A program made the position numbers and the translations under genes. A stretch of DNA of 41,197 bases from Verrucomicrobiota bacterium. GTDB lineage: Bacteria; Verrucomicrobiota; Verrucomicrobiia; Opitutales; Opitutaceae. Within the stretch, counting starts at the first letter, position 1. The number at the start of each line of letters is the position of its first letter. The DNA lies in assembly GCA_019136515.1 (NCBI GenBank), contig JAGVUB010000098.1:1-41197 (forward strand), given 5' to 3'. The notes under the pieces are model-generated. The model had not been told where the DNA came from and did not search any database. It saw nothing but the letters and a program-made list of their open reading frames with translations. This document shows positions 31,691-41,197 of the stretch, piece after piece.

Positions 31691-32794
31691 ATGCCCAAAA
31701 TCCTCGTCATCGACGATGAAGCCGAGATGCGCCAGCTTCTCGCCAAGGCGTTGACGCGGGCCGGCTACGAGGTTGAGGACACCGGCAGCGGCGAGTCGGG
31801 CATTGCGCTCGCACGGGAGGAGAAGCCGGATCTGGTCCTGTGCGATGTGGGGCTGCTCGACGTGTCGGGGTACGATGTGCTCAGGGCGCTGCGCGCCGAG
31901 CCGGTGACCCACAATATCCCCGTGGTGCTGGTCACCGGATTGGCCGATCTGGACGGAATGCGGGAGGGCATGCGCTTGGGTGCGGACGACTACGTGCCCA
32001 AGCCCTTCGACCTGGAGGAGGTGCTCGCGCTGATCGCGGCGCGGTTGCGCAAGGCCGAGGCACTGCGGCGCGAGGCCGAGGAGCGGGCGAAGACGCTGCG
32101 TAGCCACATCAGCATGATGCTGCCGCAGGAGTTGCTCAACCCGCTTTCGGGCATCATCAGCCTGGCCGATCTCCTGCGGGACGAGGCGGGGATGAAACCC
32201 GCGGAGGCGGCCGAGATCGGGCGCGACATCCAACGCTCGGGCGAACGGCTGCACCGGCTGATCCGCAATTTTCTCATCTACTCGCAACTCGAACTCGCGG
32301 CGGCGGAGCCCGACCGCCTCGAGGCTTTCCGCCACACGATGCCCTGCCAGTTGCGCAAGGTGGTGGGCGAGACGGCCGAACGGCTGGCGGAGAAACACCG
32401 CCGGCGCGCCGACCTGGTGCTCGAGTTGATCTCGGTCGAGGTCGCCATCTCGGACCAGAACTTGGCCAAGCTCAGCGAGGAGCTCCTCGACAACGCTTTC
32501 AAGTTCTCGGATCCGGGCCGGCCGGTGGAGGTCCGTGCGCGGCTCACCGGCGATATGGTCTGGCTGTCCATCTCGGACGAGGGCTGCGGCATCGACGACA
32601 CGATCGTCGCCGGGTTGCGCGCAGCCGACCAATTCGAGCGGATGTTTCAGGAACAACGGGCGACGGGGCTCGGACTGCCCATCGCGGTGAAGCTGGCGGA
32701 GTTGCACGGGGGCCGAGCGCTCATCCAGAGTCAGCCCGGCACCGGCACGGCGATTCTCGTCGAACTACCGGTGGCGTCGCTCGAAGACTCCTGA
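31691..32794 (+). CDS. Hybrid response regulator/histidine kinase-like protein lacking the usual phospho-acceptor His
   Basis: 367 residues, soluble. Receiver domain 1-120: KILVIDDEAEM, phospho-Asp52 (LVLCDVG), Lys104 (YVPKPF). A coiled linker leads to a dimerisation helix SHISMMLPQELLNPLSGI; where family members have LPHELxTPLxGI, this protein has Gln146 in place of the histidine. The ATPase domain is intact: N-box EELLDNAFKF, G1 SDEGCGID and G2 TGLGLPIAVKLAELHGG. So it can probably take a phosphate on Asp52 and bind ATP but not autophosphorylate at the standard place (an upstream His in SHISMM is a possible substitute). No output DNA-binding domain. The ATG at 31691 was chosen at the start of the receiver fold. 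Confidence 0.9.
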   Translation: MPKILVIDDEAEMRQLLAKALTRAGYEVEDTGSGESGIALAREEKPDLVLCDVGLLDVSGYDVLRALRAEPVTHNIPVVLVTGLADLDGMREGMRLGADDYVPKPFDLEEVLALIAARLRKAEALRREAEERAKTLRSHISMMLPQELLNPLSGIISLADLLRDEAGMKPAEAAEIGRDIQRSGERLHRLIRNFLIYSQLELAAAEPDRLEAFRHTMPCQLRKVVGETAERLAEKHRRRADLVLELISVEVAISDQNLAKLSEELLDNAFKFSDPGRPVEVRARLTGDMVWLSISDEGCGIDDTIVAGLRAADQFERMFQEQRATGLGLPIAVKLAELHGGRALIQSQPGTGTAILVELPVASLEDS

Positions 32795-32884
32795 AGTTTG
32801 TCCGGCGATGAAACAAGGCAGGCCCGACGCAGGGTGACGACTTGCGGCTTGTCCGGACGGGCCGCAGGGGTAGAGAGCGGAGGC

Positions 32885-33424
32885 ATGCCGATCTACGAGT
32901 ACTACTGCCCCGACAACAACCGCATCTACCAGTTCTTCGCGAAGACCGTGGCGCAGGGGCAGACGACTCCGAAATGCCCCGACAACGCCGCCTTTCGGAT
33001 GGAACGGATGATGTCGACCTTCGCCATCTCCGGAAAAGCCGCGGAGCCGAAGGCGACGGGCGCTTCGGGTGGCGAGGACGGTGGCAACGGCAGCGACGAG
33101 GGCGCTGCGGCCGACGATCCACGCATGGAGGCGGCGTTTTCCGAGATGGAACGCGAGATGGACGGGGTGGACGAGAACGACCCGCGCGCGATGGGCCGCA
33201 TGATGCGCAAGATGTCGGAGCTGACCGGAGAGAAGCTCGACGAGCAGATGGAGGAGGTTGTCCGCAAACTCGAGGAGGGCACCGACCCCGACAAACTCGA
33301 AGATGAGATGGGCGACGCGTTTCCCGAGGGGGCGGATGGCGCGGAGGGGATGGGGGCCGGCTTCGGGGGCATGGGCGGCTTTCGTGGTGCGCCGACGCGC
33401 GACCCGCAGTTGTATGACTACTGA
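32885..33424 (+). CDS. FmdB-like small protein with degenerate zinc ribbon
   Basis: 179 residues. The start MPIYEYYCPDNNRIYQFFAK is the FmdB/CxxC_CXXC_SSSS pattern, but each CxxC pair has lost one cysteine (CPDN and KCPDN), so zinc binding is doubtful. Residues about 60-80 are a Gly/Ser-rich linker. The C-terminal half is acidic and helical (MEREMDGVDENDPRAMGRMM, LDEQMEEVVRKLEEGTDPDK) and ends in a Gly/Met-rich tail (GMGAGFGGMGGF). The function of FmdB proteins is not settled. The ATG at 32885 follows 90 bases after the kinase-like gene and may be co-transcribed. Confidence 0.8.
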   Translation: MPIYEYYCPDNNRIYQFFAKTVAQGQTTPKCPDNAAFRMERMMSTFAISGKAAEPKATGASGGEDGGNGSDEGAAADDPRMEAAFSEMEREMDGVDENDPRAMGRMMRKMSELTGEKLDEQMEEVVRKLEEGTDPDKLEDEMGDAFPEGADGAEGMGAGFGGMGGFRGAPTRDPQLYDY

Positions 33425-33490
33425 GGAACTCGGGTGGTGCGGGCGCGGCGCGGACTGGCCGCTTTCTTTTGAGTTTCCAGCGCTGGGCGG

Positions 33491-34327
33491 GTGCGCCTTG
33501 CTCGGCGTGTGGCCGCCTCCAATCATTCCGAACTCACCACCCGCATTGCCGCCGGCCGGAAGGCCGTGATGGCCCAAGCTGCTTTCTACCACGCCCAATT
33601 TGGTCGCGCCGCCAGTCACTGGAAACACGACGGCTCGCGGGTGACCGACGCCGATCTGGCGATCTCGAAAGCGATCTTCGACGCGCTGCGCGCGCAGTTC
33701 CCCGGCGACGACCTGTTCAGCGAGGAGCTCGCGGTGGGCGAGAACCCCTTTCCCCGCTGCGGCGAGTGGTCGTGGGTGCTCGATCCGATCGACGGCACCA
33801 ACAACTACGCGCTCGGCATTCCGGTGACGGCGATCTCGCTCGGGCTGCTGCGCGACGGCGAGCCGGTGTACGGGTTTCTCTACGACCTGGGGCGGCGCGG
33901 GCTCTTCCACGGCGGGCCGGGTCAGGGCGTGTGGGAGGGCGACGAGCGGTTGCAGCCGCAGTTCGGCCGCAGCGGCCGCCACGAACGGATCATCGCCACG
34001 CACTCGCCGATCGATCCGCGCTACCTGTCGCTGGCGACCGCGATCCTCACCCAGTACAAGCTGCGCGGCTTCGGCAGCGGCGCACTCCACCTCACCTATG
34101 CCGCGCTCGGCATGATCGATGCCTGCATGGATTTCACGGTGAAGGTGTGGGACATCGCCGCCGCGGCCGCGATCGCCCGCGAGACCGGGGCAGCGATGCA
34201 TTTCTTCGGCCCCGCGCCGTTCCCGATGCAGCAGTTCGATCTGAAGATGAAGCCGCTCCAGTACTGCTGCGCCAGCCCGGAGGCGCTTGCCGAGATCGTG
34301 GCGCTGGCGGAGCAAACGCGGCGCTGA
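33491..34327 (+). CDS. Inositol monophosphatase-family phosphatase
   Basis: 278 residues from a GTG at 33491; a second GTG at 33509 is equally possible. Metal and substrate motifs: FSEELAVGE (Glu pair), WVLDPIDGTNNYALGIP (the DPIDGTxN signature) and VWDIAAAAAIARETGA near the C-terminus. The family dephosphorylates inositol phosphates, fructose-1,6-bisphosphate, PAPS or histidinol phosphate, using Mg2+ in the cytosol. Sequence alone does not choose between these. It is convergent with the Nudix gene, with 20 bases between the stops. Confidence 0.93.
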   Translation: MRLARRVAASNHSELTTRIAAGRKAVMAQAAFYHAQFGRAASHWKHDGSRVTDADLAISKAIFDALRAQFPGDDLFSEELAVGENPFPRCGEWSWVLDPIDGTNNYALGIPVTAISLGLLRDGEPVYGFLYDLGRRGLFHGGPGQGVWEGDERLQPQFGRSGRHERIIATHSPIDPRYLSLATAILTQYKLRGFGSGALHLTYAALGMIDACMDFTVKVWDIAAAAAIARETGAAMHFFGPAPFPMQQFDLKMKPLQYCCASPEALAEIVALAEQTRR

Positions 34328-34347
34328 GCGGCGGCCGCGGGCACGGA

Positions 34348-34857
34348 TCAGCTCGCCATCGGGCTGGGCAACACCTGCTCGATCACGACGTCGAGTTTCT
34401 GCGACGGGTGGCAGTCGGCGCGGAGCGCCACGAATCCGTCGCGGTGGCGGTCCCAGATGGGCCAGAGCGCCTGGCGGTCGGTCTCGGGAATCGGCAGCTT
34501 CTCGATGGCGGCCCGCGAAAAGAAGCCGAAGCGTCCCTCGGCGATGTGGGGCGGAAGAGCGTCGATCGGCACGCGGCAGCGGAAGAGGAACATGAGCCAG
34601 TGGCCGGAGCCCTCGTAGGCCTTCTCGGCGATCATCGAGAAGAGGCGGAGATCGCGTTCGGCGACGATCGACAGGCCGATCTCCTCGCCGACTTCGCGCG
34701 CCGCGCACTCGAAGGGCGACTCGCCGGTGTGCATCTCCAGCTTGCCGCCGATGGGGCTCCAGAGACCGGCGTTGGGCGACTTCGCGCGCTCGATGAGCAG
34801 GAGGTCGCCGGCGCGGTTTTCGACGAAGACGAGGACGCTGATCTTGTAGGGAAGCAT
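34348..34857 (-). CDS. Nudix hydrolase
   Basis: 169 residues from the ATG at 34857 (MLPYKISVLVFVENRAGDLL). The Nudix box reads GGKLEMHTGESPFECAAREV then GEEIGL: E-x7-REVxEExGL is exact, while the glycine before it is two residues further away than in the consensus. Such enzymes hydrolyse nucleoside diphosphate derivatives, for instance oxidised dNTPs, dinucleoside polyphosphates or NDP-sugars. The specific substrate is not evident. Confidence 0.93.
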   Translation of the reverse strand: MLPYKISVLVFVENRAGDLLLIERAKSPNAGLWSPIGGKLEMHTGESPFECAAREVGEEIGLSIVAERDLRLFSMIAEKAYEGSGHWLMFLFRCRVPIDALPPHIAEGRFGFFSRAAIEKLPIPETDRQALWPIWDRHRDGFVALRADCHPSQKLDVVIEQVLPSPMAS

Positions 34858-34977
34858 GGCGGCGGCGGATGAGTGCGCGGAGGGTTGGCGGAAGCGTGCG
34901 GCGTGGGAAGCGCGAAGTTCACCACCGCAGGCCGGTGGCTGCGCCGGTTCTGGGTTGTGCTGCCGCGCAAAGGAGAC

Positions 34978-34999
34978 GCGGGCAGGACCGCCTGTCCGC
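34978..34999 (-). terminator. Hairpin just after gcvP, possible terminator
   Basis: GCGGGCAGG (34978-34986), ACCG loop, CCTGTCCGC (34991-34999): nine pairs with one G-T. It begins 12 bases after the gcvP stop in the reading direction of that gene. No T-run follows, so it may equally be a repeat. Confidence 0.35.
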
Positions 35000-35011
35000 C
35001 TCGGCGAGGGC

Positions 35012-37945
<2,934 letters not shown>

Positions 37946-38016
37946 CCGGCGAGGCTAGAAAAGGGGCCGGGCGGGGCAACGGGTTTTTCCGACTGCTGGC
38001 GGCGTGGAGAAGGTTC

Positions 38017-39906
38017 TTGGCATTGGGAATCAAGCCTGCGGGCATGCTGGGCATGTCGGTACTTCCGCGAGTCGGCGAACCCGTTGCATCCGCGATACCC
38101 GTGCGCGGTCCTGCGCGCGGAACACTCCTGCAATGTGCCGGACTGGTGCTCATGGCGGCAGCGGCGAAGCTGTGGCTGATCGCGCAGTTCGGCAGCGACA
38201 TCCCTTACCTCGACCAGTGGGCGGGGGAGGGCAGTGCGGCGCTGCACCCTTGGCTGACGGGTGGGTTCAACTGGCGCAACCTGTTCTGGCCGCACGGCGA
38301 ACACCACCCGGTGGTCGCGCGGGTGGTCGCGCTGCTGGTGTTCCTGGCGAACGGGCAATGGGACTGCCGGGTGCAGTTGCTCGGAAACGTCCTGATGTTC
38401 GCCGGATTTCTGGCGGCGCTTGGTCTGTGGCTCCGCCGGGTGTTCACAGATTGGAGACTTCCGGTCGCGCTGCTCGCCGCCGTGGCTCTGGTCGGTCAAC
38501 CCGGCATCACCGAGAACCACCTCTGGGCGTTCCAGACGCAGTTCCTGGGCGTGCAAACCTTCGGGCTGCTGCATCTGCTCGGCATGGCCGAAGAGCGAGG
38601 GAAGGCCGCATGGATACTGGGCTGGCTGGCGGGCGTGGTGGCGCTTTTCACGATCGCTTCGGGGGCGGCGTCGGCCGCCGTGCTGATGGGCGTCGCGGCG
38701 GTGCACCTGTGGCGCGCGCCGCGCAGCCGTTGGGCCTGGCGCACGCTGGGGGCCAACGCGGTGCTTGTTTTCTGGGGGTGGAGGCTGCTCGCCGGCGCCT
38801 TCAGCACACCGGGCGGCTGGGCGGGCGGCGGGGCGGTGTTTGCCGAGCGCCTGACGGTGCTGCTCGCCTGGCCGTTCCAGCATCCGGCGGCGGTGCTGCT
38901 CCATGTGCCGCTGGCGGTGTGTGTGATCCGGATCGTGCGCGAACGGGGTACGGCTCGTGCGCGGCGCTTGGTTGGCATCTTCGGGCTCTGGTGCTGGACG
39001 CTGACGCTCTGCCTGGCGGTGGGCCGCAACAATGGCTACGGCGCGGTGGCGAGCCGGTATTGGGATATTCTGGCCGCCGGTCTGCTCGCCAACGGGCTCG
39101 CGTTGCTGGCGCTGCGACCGGGGCGTGGCCTGATCCGGGGCGGGTGGGCGGTGGCGACGGTCGGGTGGGCGGTGGTCGTCGGCTTCGCGGTTTGGCAGAT
39201 GAACAAGCCGGCGAGTTTGGCGTGGATCGGCGAGGTGGCGGCGCGTGGCGAGGCGAGCCAGCGGGCGATGATGGAGACCTACCTGCGCACCGGTGGTTTC
39301 AGCCTGGAGAACCGCGAGACCCATCCGAACGTGCCGCACCCGGCGGTCACGCGCATGCTGCTGGACGACCCTCGGTTCCGCCGGGTGCTGCCGCCAAGCG
39401 TGGTGCCGGCTTTGACGGTGGTGCCGGACCCGATGCGGAGTCGCGGCTTCGGCCGCACCGAACCATCAGCGGGCGGGAAAGCGATCATCGCGACGGAGGG
39501 CACAGCAGACCGAGAGCGTGTGCTGGTGAGCCGGGAGATCGAGGCGTGCGGCCGACCGTACCTGCGGCTTGCGGTGCGTGGGACGGTGGGCGCGGGGGCC
39601 GCCGAACTCTACGCCGAGGATTCGGCTGGCGAGCGCCACGACCTTCTCAATTTACGCGTGGACTCACCGGACCGTTTCAAGACCGAACATCTTGCCGGTG
39701 GGGCACAACGGTTCCGGCTGGTGGCGCGGGTTCCGGCCGGGCAGGAGTTGGCGTTTATCGAGCCGGTGGAACTTGGGTGGCTCTCCTATCTCGTGCCGAA
39801 GCTGCTCCGGTTCTGGCCCCTCGTGTTTTGGGGCGGAGCGGCGCTCTTTCTCGCCGGCGCGATCCGGTGGTGGCTAAACCGTGGCGAGATTCCGAAAACC
39901 GCCTGA
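38017..39906 (+). CDS. Polytopic inner-membrane protein, possibly GT-C-type glycosyltransferase-like
   Basis: 629 residues from a TTG at 38017 with GGAG seven bases upstream; ATGs at 38044 and 38053 are alternatives. At least nine hydrophobic segments lie between residues 35 and 400, and one more close to the C-terminus (LVFWGGAALFLAGAIRWWLN). A short loop after the first helix has DIPYLDQWAGEG, acidic and aromatic as in GT-C enzymes, and later loops have NLFWPHGEHHPV and ENHLWAFQTQF. The region about 420-590 is a soluble, beta-rich exported domain of no recognised family. No lipopolysaccharide or capsule genes are nearby. The GT-C idea is a guess from topology and the early acidic loop. Confidence 0.65.
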   Translation: MALGIKPAGMLGMSVLPRVGEPVASAIPVRGPARGTLLQCAGLVLMAAAAKLWLIAQFGSDIPYLDQWAGEGSAALHPWLTGGFNWRNLFWPHGEHHPVVARVVALLVFLANGQWDCRVQLLGNVLMFAGFLAALGLWLRRVFTDWRLPVALLAAVALVGQPGITENHLWAFQTQFLGVQTFGLLHLLGMAEERGKAAWILGWLAGVVALFTIASGAASAAVLMGVAAVHLWRAPRSRWAWRTLGANAVLVFWGWRLLAGAFSTPGGWAGGGAVFAERLTVLLAWPFQHPAAVLLHVPLAVCVIRIVRERGTARARRLVGIFGLWCWTLTLCLAVGRNNGYGAVASRYWDILAAGLLANGLALLALRPGRGLIRGGWAVATVGWAVVVGFAVWQMNKPASLAWIGEVAARGEASQRAMMETYLRTGGFSLENRETHPNVPHPAVTRMLLDDPRFRRVLPPSVVPALTVVPDPMRSRGFGRTEPSAGGKAIIATEGTADRERVLVSREIEACGRPYLRLAVRGTVGAGAAELYAEDSAGERHDLLNLRVDSPDRFKTEHLAGGAQRFRLVARVPAGQELAFIEPVELGWLSYLVPKLLRFWPLVFWGGAALFLAGAIRWWLNRGEIPKTA

Positions 39907-39919
39907 TTCGCCCCTCGTA

Positions 39920-40480
39920 TCAGTGGCTGCGTTGGTAGGTCCCGATGAGGCGGACCTCGGCGAGGATGTGCCCCTGCATCGCTTCGAGCAGGTCGCCTTT
40001 CCGCGGATGCGGCCGAAGCGGCAATGTGGCGACGTCGAGCGCATAGAGCCTGAAGAAGTAGCGGTGCGGTTTGCCCGGAGGCGGGCAGGGGCCGCCGTAG
40101 CCGAGCTGGCCGAAATCGTTCATGCCCTGCAGGGCGCCATTGGGTAGCCGCTCGACGGTGGCGACGTGCTCGGGCAGGCCGGCGGCGGCAGCGGGGATGC
40201 CGTAGATCACCCAGTGCACCCAGTCGCCGGCCGGGGCGTCGGGATCGTCGCAGATCAGGGCGAAGCTGTGCGTGCCGGCGGGGGCGTCGCTCCATGTGAG
40301 CGCGGGGGAGACGTTGGCGCCGTCGCAGGTGAACCTGGACTCGATCGGCCGACTGTCGCTGAAGGCGGAGCTAGTGAGTTTCATGACGAGGGCGGGTTGG
40401 GCGGTGGTGGCAGGAAAGGCCGGGGCGGGCGGGATCGCGAGAAACAGGAGAGCGAGGGCGATGAACGGGCGAACGATCAT
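39920..40480 (-). CDS. Exported PEBP/YbhB-YbcL family protein
   Basis: 186 residues. MIVRPFIALALLFLAIPPAP is a signal peptide with cleavage near APAFPA. The mature domain has the PEBP blocks: FTCDGANVSPALTW, ICDDPDAPAGDWVHWVIYGI (the DPDAPxxxxxHW anion site) and GYGGPCPPPGKPHRYFF. Bacterial YbhB/YbcL proteins bind small anions or phospholipid head groups; most have no known role. It converges with the membrane protein (13 bases between the stops) and lies 33 bases after the adenosine-specific kinase, so the two minus-strand genes may share a transcript. Confidence 0.94.
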   Translation of the reverse strand: MIVRPFIALALLFLAIPPAPAFPATTAQPALVMKLTSSAFSDSRPIESRFTCDGANVSPALTWSDAPAGTHSFALICDDPDAPAGDWVHWVIYGIPAAAAGLPEHVATVERLPNGALQGMNDFGQLGYGGPCPPPGKPHRYFFRLYALDVATLPLRPHPRKGDLLEAMQGHILAEVRLIGTYQRSH

Positions 40481-40513
40481 GCGGCGAAGCGGCGGTGGGT
40501 GTGCGGCGGCTCG

Positions 40514-40999
40514 CTACAACTTGTAGCCGATCTTGCGGAGGAAGTCTTTGCGGCAGGCAATGTCGTCCTCGGTCTCGACGCCCAGCGGCGAGGCGCCGTC
40601 GATCACACCGAGGATGCCGCGGCCGAGGTCGGAGGTGGCGACGATCACCTCGGTGGGGTTGGCGGTGGCGCAGAAGAGATGGCAGACCTCGGGCACGGCC
40701 TTGAGGGCGTTGAGGATGTTGACGGGGAAGAAGCCCGCGCCGAGGAAGACGATGAAGGTGTGGCCGGCCCCGAGGGCCTGGGCGTTGCGCACGGCGAGTT
40801 CGGTGAGCGCGGCATCGGTGCCGGAGTGGCGGATCAGGCACTTCCCCGAGGCCTCGCAGAAGGCCAGGCCGAACTTGATGCCGGGCACGGCGCCCACGAG
40901 CGCCTCGTGGAGGTCCTCCACGGATTTGATGAAGTGCGTCTGCCCAAGGATGAAATTGGTCTCATCCGGTTTCTCGATCCTGACACTGGTCAGTTGCAT
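40514..40999 (-). CDS. Adenosine-specific kinase (PF04008 family)
   Basis: 161 residues, full family length. Conserved blocks: VEDLHEALVGAVPGIKFGLA, FCEASGKCLIRHSGTD (the ligand-binding region), AGHTFIVFLGAGFFPVNILN, VCHLFCATANPTEVIVA and GRGILGVIDGASPLGVE. The archaeal founding member binds adenosine-type ligands, but catalysis is poorly documented, so the name is by family only. The ATG at 40999 has an ideal AGGAGG five bases upstream. An insertion sequence begins about 6 bases beyond that site, so the native promoter has probably been displaced. Confidence 0.93.
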   Translation of the reverse strand: MQLTSVRIEKPDETNFILGQTHFIKSVEDLHEALVGAVPGIKFGLAFCEASGKCLIRHSGTDAALTELAVRNAQALGAGHTFIVFLGAGFFPVNILNALKAVPEVCHLFCATANPTEVIVATSDLGRGILGVIDGASPLGVETEDDIACRKDFLRKIGYKL

Positions 41000-41004
41000 C
41001 GCCG

Positions 41005-41010
41005 CCTCCT
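41005..41010 (-). promoter_or_regulatory. Ribosome binding site of the adenosine-specific kinase
   Basis: AGGAGG on the minus strand, five bases before the ATG at 40999. It is a perfect Shine-Dalgarno, uncommon among the genes of this window, and it fixes the start. Confidence 0.75.
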
Positions 41011-41018
41011 GGTTGCCT

Positions 41019-41050
41019 AGCAGCCTGTCGGACTTCGTCCGCAGGCTGCT
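41019..41050. repeat. Stem-loop near the IS left end
   Basis: AGCAGCCTG (41019-41027), bulged T, CGGAC, TTC loop, GTCCG, CAGGCTGCT (41042-41050): 14 pairs with one bulge. It probably belongs to the IS terminus and could insulate the transposase from outside transcription. Confidence 0.5.
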
Positions 41051-41053
41051 GAA

Positions 41054-41074
41054 CCAACGGGCTGCGCCCGTTGG
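41054..41074. repeat. Second stem-loop near the IS left end
   Basis: CCAACGGG (41054-41061) and CCCGTTGG (41067-41074) form a perfect eight-pair stem with a five-base loop, 3 bases after the first stem-loop. Confidence 0.5.
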
Positions 41075-41127
41075 AGAAAATGCGGGAGAAGAATGAACAC
41101 CGGCCCGATCCGTGCGTCGAAAGGAGC

Positions 41128-41197
41128 ATGCCCGCCCGCTTCGTGACCGTGGACCGAGACACCCCGATGCTGTTGCCCCCGAGCCTGCAGGACTGGG
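41128..41197 (+). CDS. IS1182-family-like transposase, N-terminal fragment
   Basis: The 23 visible residues read MPARFVTVDRDTPMLLPPSL then QDW, matching the characteristic opening of IS1182/IS5-type transposases (xRFxxxDRxTPxLLPPSxxDW), which precedes the helix-turn-helix domain. AAGGAG ends one base before the ATG, closer than ideal, so a slightly different start is possible. The DDE catalytic domain would lie outside the window. Confidence 0.75.
   Translation, partial: MPARFVTVDRDTPMLLPPSLQDW

Larger units (their letters stand above)
41016..41197 (+). mobile_element. Left end of an IS1182-like insertion sequence (truncated by window edge)
   Basis: The end is inferred from the transposase start at 41128 and from two adjacent stem-loops at 41019-41050 and 41054-41074 between it and the kinase gene. 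CTAG at 41017-41020 lies at the presumed border and might be part of the target. The right end is outside the window, so neither inverted repeats nor a target duplication can be confirmed. Confidence 0.5.

Noticed and set aside
37946..38016. Glycine riboswitch upstream of gcvP
   Set aside because: The gap before gcvP is only about 70 bases and contains none of the conserved glycine-aptamer elements.

Overview
The window is GC-rich bacterial chromosome. It most resembles Verrucomicrobiota, and within that Opitutales/Opitutaceae. The signs are three very large exported proteins sharing 'DGDG..N..EYALGTDP' (thrombospondin-type-3-like) and 'SSDLxTW' segments, tandem carboxypeptidase-regulatory-like anchored proteins, GTAG-headed palindromic repeats, and a PF12156-type copper ATPase. 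The taxonomic call is inference; no rRNA or tRNA gene is visible.

Layout. 1-411: tail of a P1B-type metal ATPase. 570-3281: exported Fn3/DNRLRE protein, then a RidA-family gene (3364-3825). 10622-4034 (minus): a three-gene cluster that is visibly more AT-rich than its surroundings. It holds a 1419-residue exported protein with Ca-binding-type repeats and a C-terminal alpha/beta-hydrolase, overlapping by start/stop codons with the first of two paralogous membrane-anchored proteins. 11171-14425: housekeeping run serA, plsY and a YmdB-type phosphodiesterase, separated by palindromic repeats. 20061-14859 (minus): a GntR(YtrA-type) regulator, an ABC ATPase, two large related membrane proteins and a DUF2059-like lipoprotein. 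20381-22338: a BlaI repressor and M56 (BlaR1-like) protease pair with two clear BlaI operators.

22454-24549: a cyclophilin and a PhoH-type ATPase, each missing short conserved segments (three junctions in all), which is either real decay or sequence error. 24861-27455: a CcoI/FixI-like copper ATPase carrying three repeat-derived in-frame insertions. 27553-30936: an exported glycosidase whose signal peptide is out of frame with its best ATG by one C in a C6 tract. 30981-34857: universal stress protein, receiver/kinase hybrid lacking the expected phospho-histidine, FmdB-like protein, inositol-monophosphatase-family enzyme and Nudix hydrolase. 35012-37945: gcvP. 38017-40999: a polytopic membrane protein, an exported PEBP protein and an adenosine-specific kinase. 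41016-end: start of an IS1182-like insertion sequence sitting just upstream of the kinase ribosome binding site.

How they fit together. serA (serine synthesis) and gcvP (glycine cleavage) belong to one-carbon and amino-acid metabolism. Two units look like envelope-stress modules: GntR-ABC-permeases and BlaI-M56 lie back to back around the promoter-rich gap 20062-20380. The candidates for something undescribed are the AT-rich hydrolase plus paired anchored proteins, the M56 gene with an internal ribosome start that would release its sensor domain as a separate exported protein, and the repeat sequences that have become coding sequence in the copper ATPase.
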